NCBI RefSeq assembly: GCF_014356525.2
Contig: NC_052508.1
Location: forward strand, 40,089,113-40,153,112
DNA from: Nilaparvata lugens
Taxonomy: Eukaryota; Arthropoda; Insecta; Hemiptera; Delphacidae
Direction: 5' to 3'
DNA: 64,000 nt
In this document: positions 60,773 through 64,000 of the stretch, piece by piece
Numbering within the stretch: the stretch's first letter is position 1
Layout: each line of letters begins with the position of its first letter
Notes under the pieces: generated by a model
The model's input: only the letters and a program-made list of their open reading frames with translations
Databases searched by the model: none
Told to the model about the DNA's origin: nothing
Program-made: the position numbers and the translations under genes

Positions 60773-62749
60773 AGATCACAGAGCTTCCAAACCAGTTTCA
60801 GCGATTGTGAAATATCATCACCAAGCATGAGAAAAGCCGATTGAGATTTAGGCTTATTTCATCAGGACAGTTGGATTCTAAGACTTCCTGAAAACAAAAT
60901 TTACTACCTTTCAAGACACACGTTGGCGTAGATAATATCGAATTAACTTCAGCTTACTTTCTCTAATTTGAATTAATTTACAACTCCCAAGAATTCTAAT
61001 GCGAAAATTTACTCAACATTGATGAATTTAAACACTTCATGAGATTTGGATAGGAAATGCCATAGCTCACAAAACTTATTTACCTACAGTTTGACCAGTT
61101 TTTGTTATCGAGTGTTGATATAATTTGAGTCTTATGTAGGCTATCCGACTTGATCGGATATGCAGTTTGGTGGCCAACGATGTAGGCCTAATAATTATAT
61201 GATAATTCGTAATGGAATCAATATTTTTGTTTGATTGTTACAGCTTCAAATTTGAAAACTAAAATGTCTTCCTCAACAATAAAGAGGTTAAGGTGTCCAG
61301 AACTCGTAGACAACTAGCTATTCTCGATAATAGGAACATGAACACAGGTACAGAAAGTTTAATCCTTTGAAATGTTATTGATGAGAGTGAGTAGACAACC
61401 GAAATCAATCGCAAATAATTGCGAATGAGAAATAATTGAATTTGACAGTGATTAAATAAGTAAGGGGAGGATGGTAGGCTACTCTGTCCACTATCAATAA
61501 ATGGATGAATGTCGTATATAATGTAGTATAATATATACATCGTACATAAAATGTAGGCGGAATATATAAAATATATATGATTTGTGGCTGTGTTACGAAT
61601 TTAATAAATTGATAAATAACATAAATATTAATTACTCAACCGCTACAGCCTACTACTTAAAATGTTTCGTGAGACAGATCCAAATAGTATTACCGTAATC
61701 CTTTCAAATCTCCCCATCAGATGATAAATCAGAATATGCGACTAATTCACCTCATACTTTTATAAATTTCGTAATAATTTTCCATTAGCCTTCAACAGAT
61801 CAAGGCTAAACGAAAGTATGACCTACAGAGGAACGAAAATTAGTTGCTACACAGCGAAGAATCATAACATGATTGTACTGGTACTACGTGAAATAATAAC
61901 AGTTGACATAATTTCTTCCGACCACAGAGCATAGCCTTGTCCTCCAAAAAACCTATTAGTTCTTGCTTCATAAGAAAATTTGACAATACCTATTGGTTTT
62001 ACAACCGGTTTCATAACTGTGACTGAATTCAAAACAAAACGAAAAAAGATTCTCTTCATGTCCTCAATGAACTCTCCATCTCCAATACTCCTTATGATAT
62101 TCATTTTTCATTGCGAGTTCAATATTCCATATGAGTGTCACGTTACTTCCATCAAACATGAAGACACATGAAATAAAATTTATCTTGTTACTTGTAATTG
62201 CATTATTATCTTGTAGTTATTTGTATCAATTGATGTAATCAGGTGAATAATTAATTGCATAATCATCTTGCTTTTGTTTGAAATTAAAATTAGGGCTAAA
62301 TGTTAATACTGTATGTATGGAAGCTTCGAATTTTCACGGCTCTCCTAGGTAGAAAATGATTGTTTAGGAATAAAAATCTGATGTGGCGCACTCACACAAC
62401 TTTCCTTGCCGTTATGAGAATTGATCACCTGACGCTAGTGTTCACGCGCATATCAAGTCTACTTATAAACAAAGCCTCTGAGCCAGCTGGTGACAGGACA
62501 ATAAAGCTGGAGACATACGAGGTCTTCTATCTCTTCATAGTGAATCATTTAATAGAATCAACAGTTGCCAACAATTTGCAATTGGATAATTACATTTTCT
62601 CGAATTTCGAGCTTATTTTCAATTTTAGGTGAAAATGTTACTGAACATTAATTGTAGAGATTTTCATGCTCTATCTTTTCCACTTGAATTTTTTTGTTTA
62701 AATTGTATCTGAAGCCTGATAATTGGGAATCTAAAATCAAACTTTGCAT
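60773..62749. other. no recognisable gene
   Basis: AT-rich, no motif in the open frames. A string CTGATGA near 60860 (minus) lacks a GAAA partner. Confidence 0.5.
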
Positions 62750-63215
62750 ATATGGGGCGTAGCTCCTGTAATTTTTACTGATATGAGGCTTATGGCAGTT
62801 GATAGAGCTTATCAATGACTATTTTAGGTATGAATTTAATCAAAATCGTTGGAACCGTTTTCGAGAAAATCGCGAAAAAACCTGTTTTTGACAACATTTT
62901 TTCCATTTTAGCCGCCATCTTGAATTGCATTTGATCGAAATTGTTCGTGTCGGATCCTTATATTGTAAGGACCTTAAGTTCTAAATGTCAAGTCATTCCG
63001 TTAATTGGGAGATGAGATATCGTGTACACAGACGCACATACACACTCATACACACACACACAGACCAATACCCAAAAACCACATTTTTGGACTCAGACCA
63101 CCTTGAAACGTATAGAAATTTAGAAATTGGGGTACCTTAATTTTTTTCGGAAAGCAATAATACTTTCCTTACCTATGGTACCTAATAGGGCAAGGAAAGT
63201 AAAAAAACGATGTTG
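62750..63215 (+). repeat. interspersed repeat family B
   Basis: It contains aatcgttggaaccgttttcg, gccgccatcttgaattgcat, a (CA)n run at 63024-63062, and a terminal hairpin actttccttacc/ggcaaggaaagt ending in an A-run. Shares its 3' half with 55618-55995. Probably a short non-autonomous retroelement. Confidence 0.65.
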
Positions 63216-63286
63216 TAAACCAATATCAATTTAAACTTTAGATTAAATACAATTTTGAAGTGAAAATACTTAATATTCAGCAGTGA

Positions 63287-63319
63287 CGACATTATCAACC
63301 TGTTGTAGGTCATCTTCAG
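63287..63319 (-). ncRNA. hammerhead-like core, family P4
   Basis: The minus strand reads CUGAAGA (exact), U, GACCU-ACAAC-AGGUU (5-bp stem II), then GAUA in place of GAAA, and AUGUC. A single copy with no inverted partner seen nearby. Confidence 0.4.
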
Positions 63320-64000
63320 ACTACAAAATATTAGTGTTTTCAAAAGAGTTTTAAATATTCAAAGTTTGAACATTCGGAATTGAATGAATCTAAACTTTGT
63401 GTTCCTATTCCAACAAAATACAAATTAATCAAATTTGTTGGACCAGTAATTGTTGAAATAATGATATCTTACAATCTCTAGTTACTAATGCATTTCTAAG
63501 CTGAAATAATGGATATTCAGTTATATTTTAGGTATAAGATTGGATTTTCAGGAGTATGAATATACGGTACCTTAATCAAGAATGTGGAGATTTATTCGGG
63601 ATAGTCCTACATGTAAGAAAAATCAATAGTTTAAATTAACTAAGTTTAATCTATTTATTGATCAATTAAGTTTGTTATGAGAAATCGTTGACAATTAATT
63701 AATCACATGAGGAGGTACGTTTAAGTTGAAGTAGAATGAGAATTATGTTATAATTATATTAATTATGTTATATTTATATGATTTGTTATTGTATCCACGT
63801 ATAAATAAATAATAATTATTTAGAGGATAAATCCCACTTTCCGATAGTGAATCTACAAATAAAATGAATTTTGTATGAAATGGCTACGCTTCCACTCTTC
63901 ACTTGGTAATTTCAGTATTCGTCGCTTATGCTTTTCTAAATAGATGTAAGGTTTAACGCTGGGTCATCATAAGAATGAATAGCAATAAGAAAAGAGGAAT
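63320..64000. other. no recognisable feature
   Basis: AT-rich sequence to the end of the window. Nothing identified. Confidence 0.5.

Noticed and set aside
60838..60875. Minus-strand CTGATGA with AAGCC/GGCTT stem
   Set aside because: No GAAA follows the stem, so the hammerhead core is incomplete.

Overview
The window looks like transposon-dense, AT-rich nuclear DNA from an arthropod, most likely an insect. A hemipteran such as a planthopper is my guess from general repeat style; no host gene proves it. I found no convincing host protein-coding gene. Nearly everything that can be identified is a retroelement or DNA transposon in some state of decay.

Layout. 1-8 kb: mostly featureless, with one Penelope-like element (PLE) terminal remnant near 4.4 kb. 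8.2-9.85 kb: a short interspersed repeat with an RTE-like tail. 10.3-10.8 kb: the 3' end of a LINE, followed directly by a 0.72-kb foldback element that has hammerhead-like cores and a 12-bp target duplication. 12.6-13.7 kb: a cluster of repeated modules holding seven hammerhead-like cores. 13.7-14.5 kb: two inverted copies of an RTE-tailed repeat. 15.8-18.3 kb: a decayed jockey-like LINE on the minus strand, split by a young PLE that encodes a GIY-YIG nuclease domain. 22.1-30.1 kb: a nearly perfect tandem duplication of a 4.0-kb unit. 31.2-32.0 kb: a deleted P-element-like transposon (8-bp target duplication, THAP first exon) inside a LINE 3' end. 32.4-40.3 kb: three R2/R4(Dong)-type non-LTR retrotransposon fragments with restriction-like endonuclease domains, each between (AAT)n arrays, plus a minus-strand LINE. 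44.3-45.2 kb: a terminal-inverted-repeat element. 48.0-48.4 kb: another PLE-like foldback with a good hammerhead core. 52.2 kb: a small foldback. 55.0-59.6 kb: RTE-tailed repeats, one with a (TG)n array and one interrupted by a 5'-truncated LINE. 59.7-60.3 kb: a Tc1/mariner-type foldback. 60.7 kb: a 46-bp hairpin. 62.75-63.3 kb: a second copy of the (CA)n-bearing repeat and another hammerhead-like core.

The unifying theme is ribozyme-bearing Penelope-type terminal repeats. At least five sequence families share the order CUGANGA-like core, one U, a short stem II, then GAAA (GAUA in one). In four of them a short, often palindromic stem III follows. Three families occur as inverted pairs with an extra tail on one side and 12-nt or longer flanking direct repeats. 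The second theme is microsatellite-targeted Dong-like elements clustered in (AAT)n. All family assignments come from reading motifs by eye; no database search was run.
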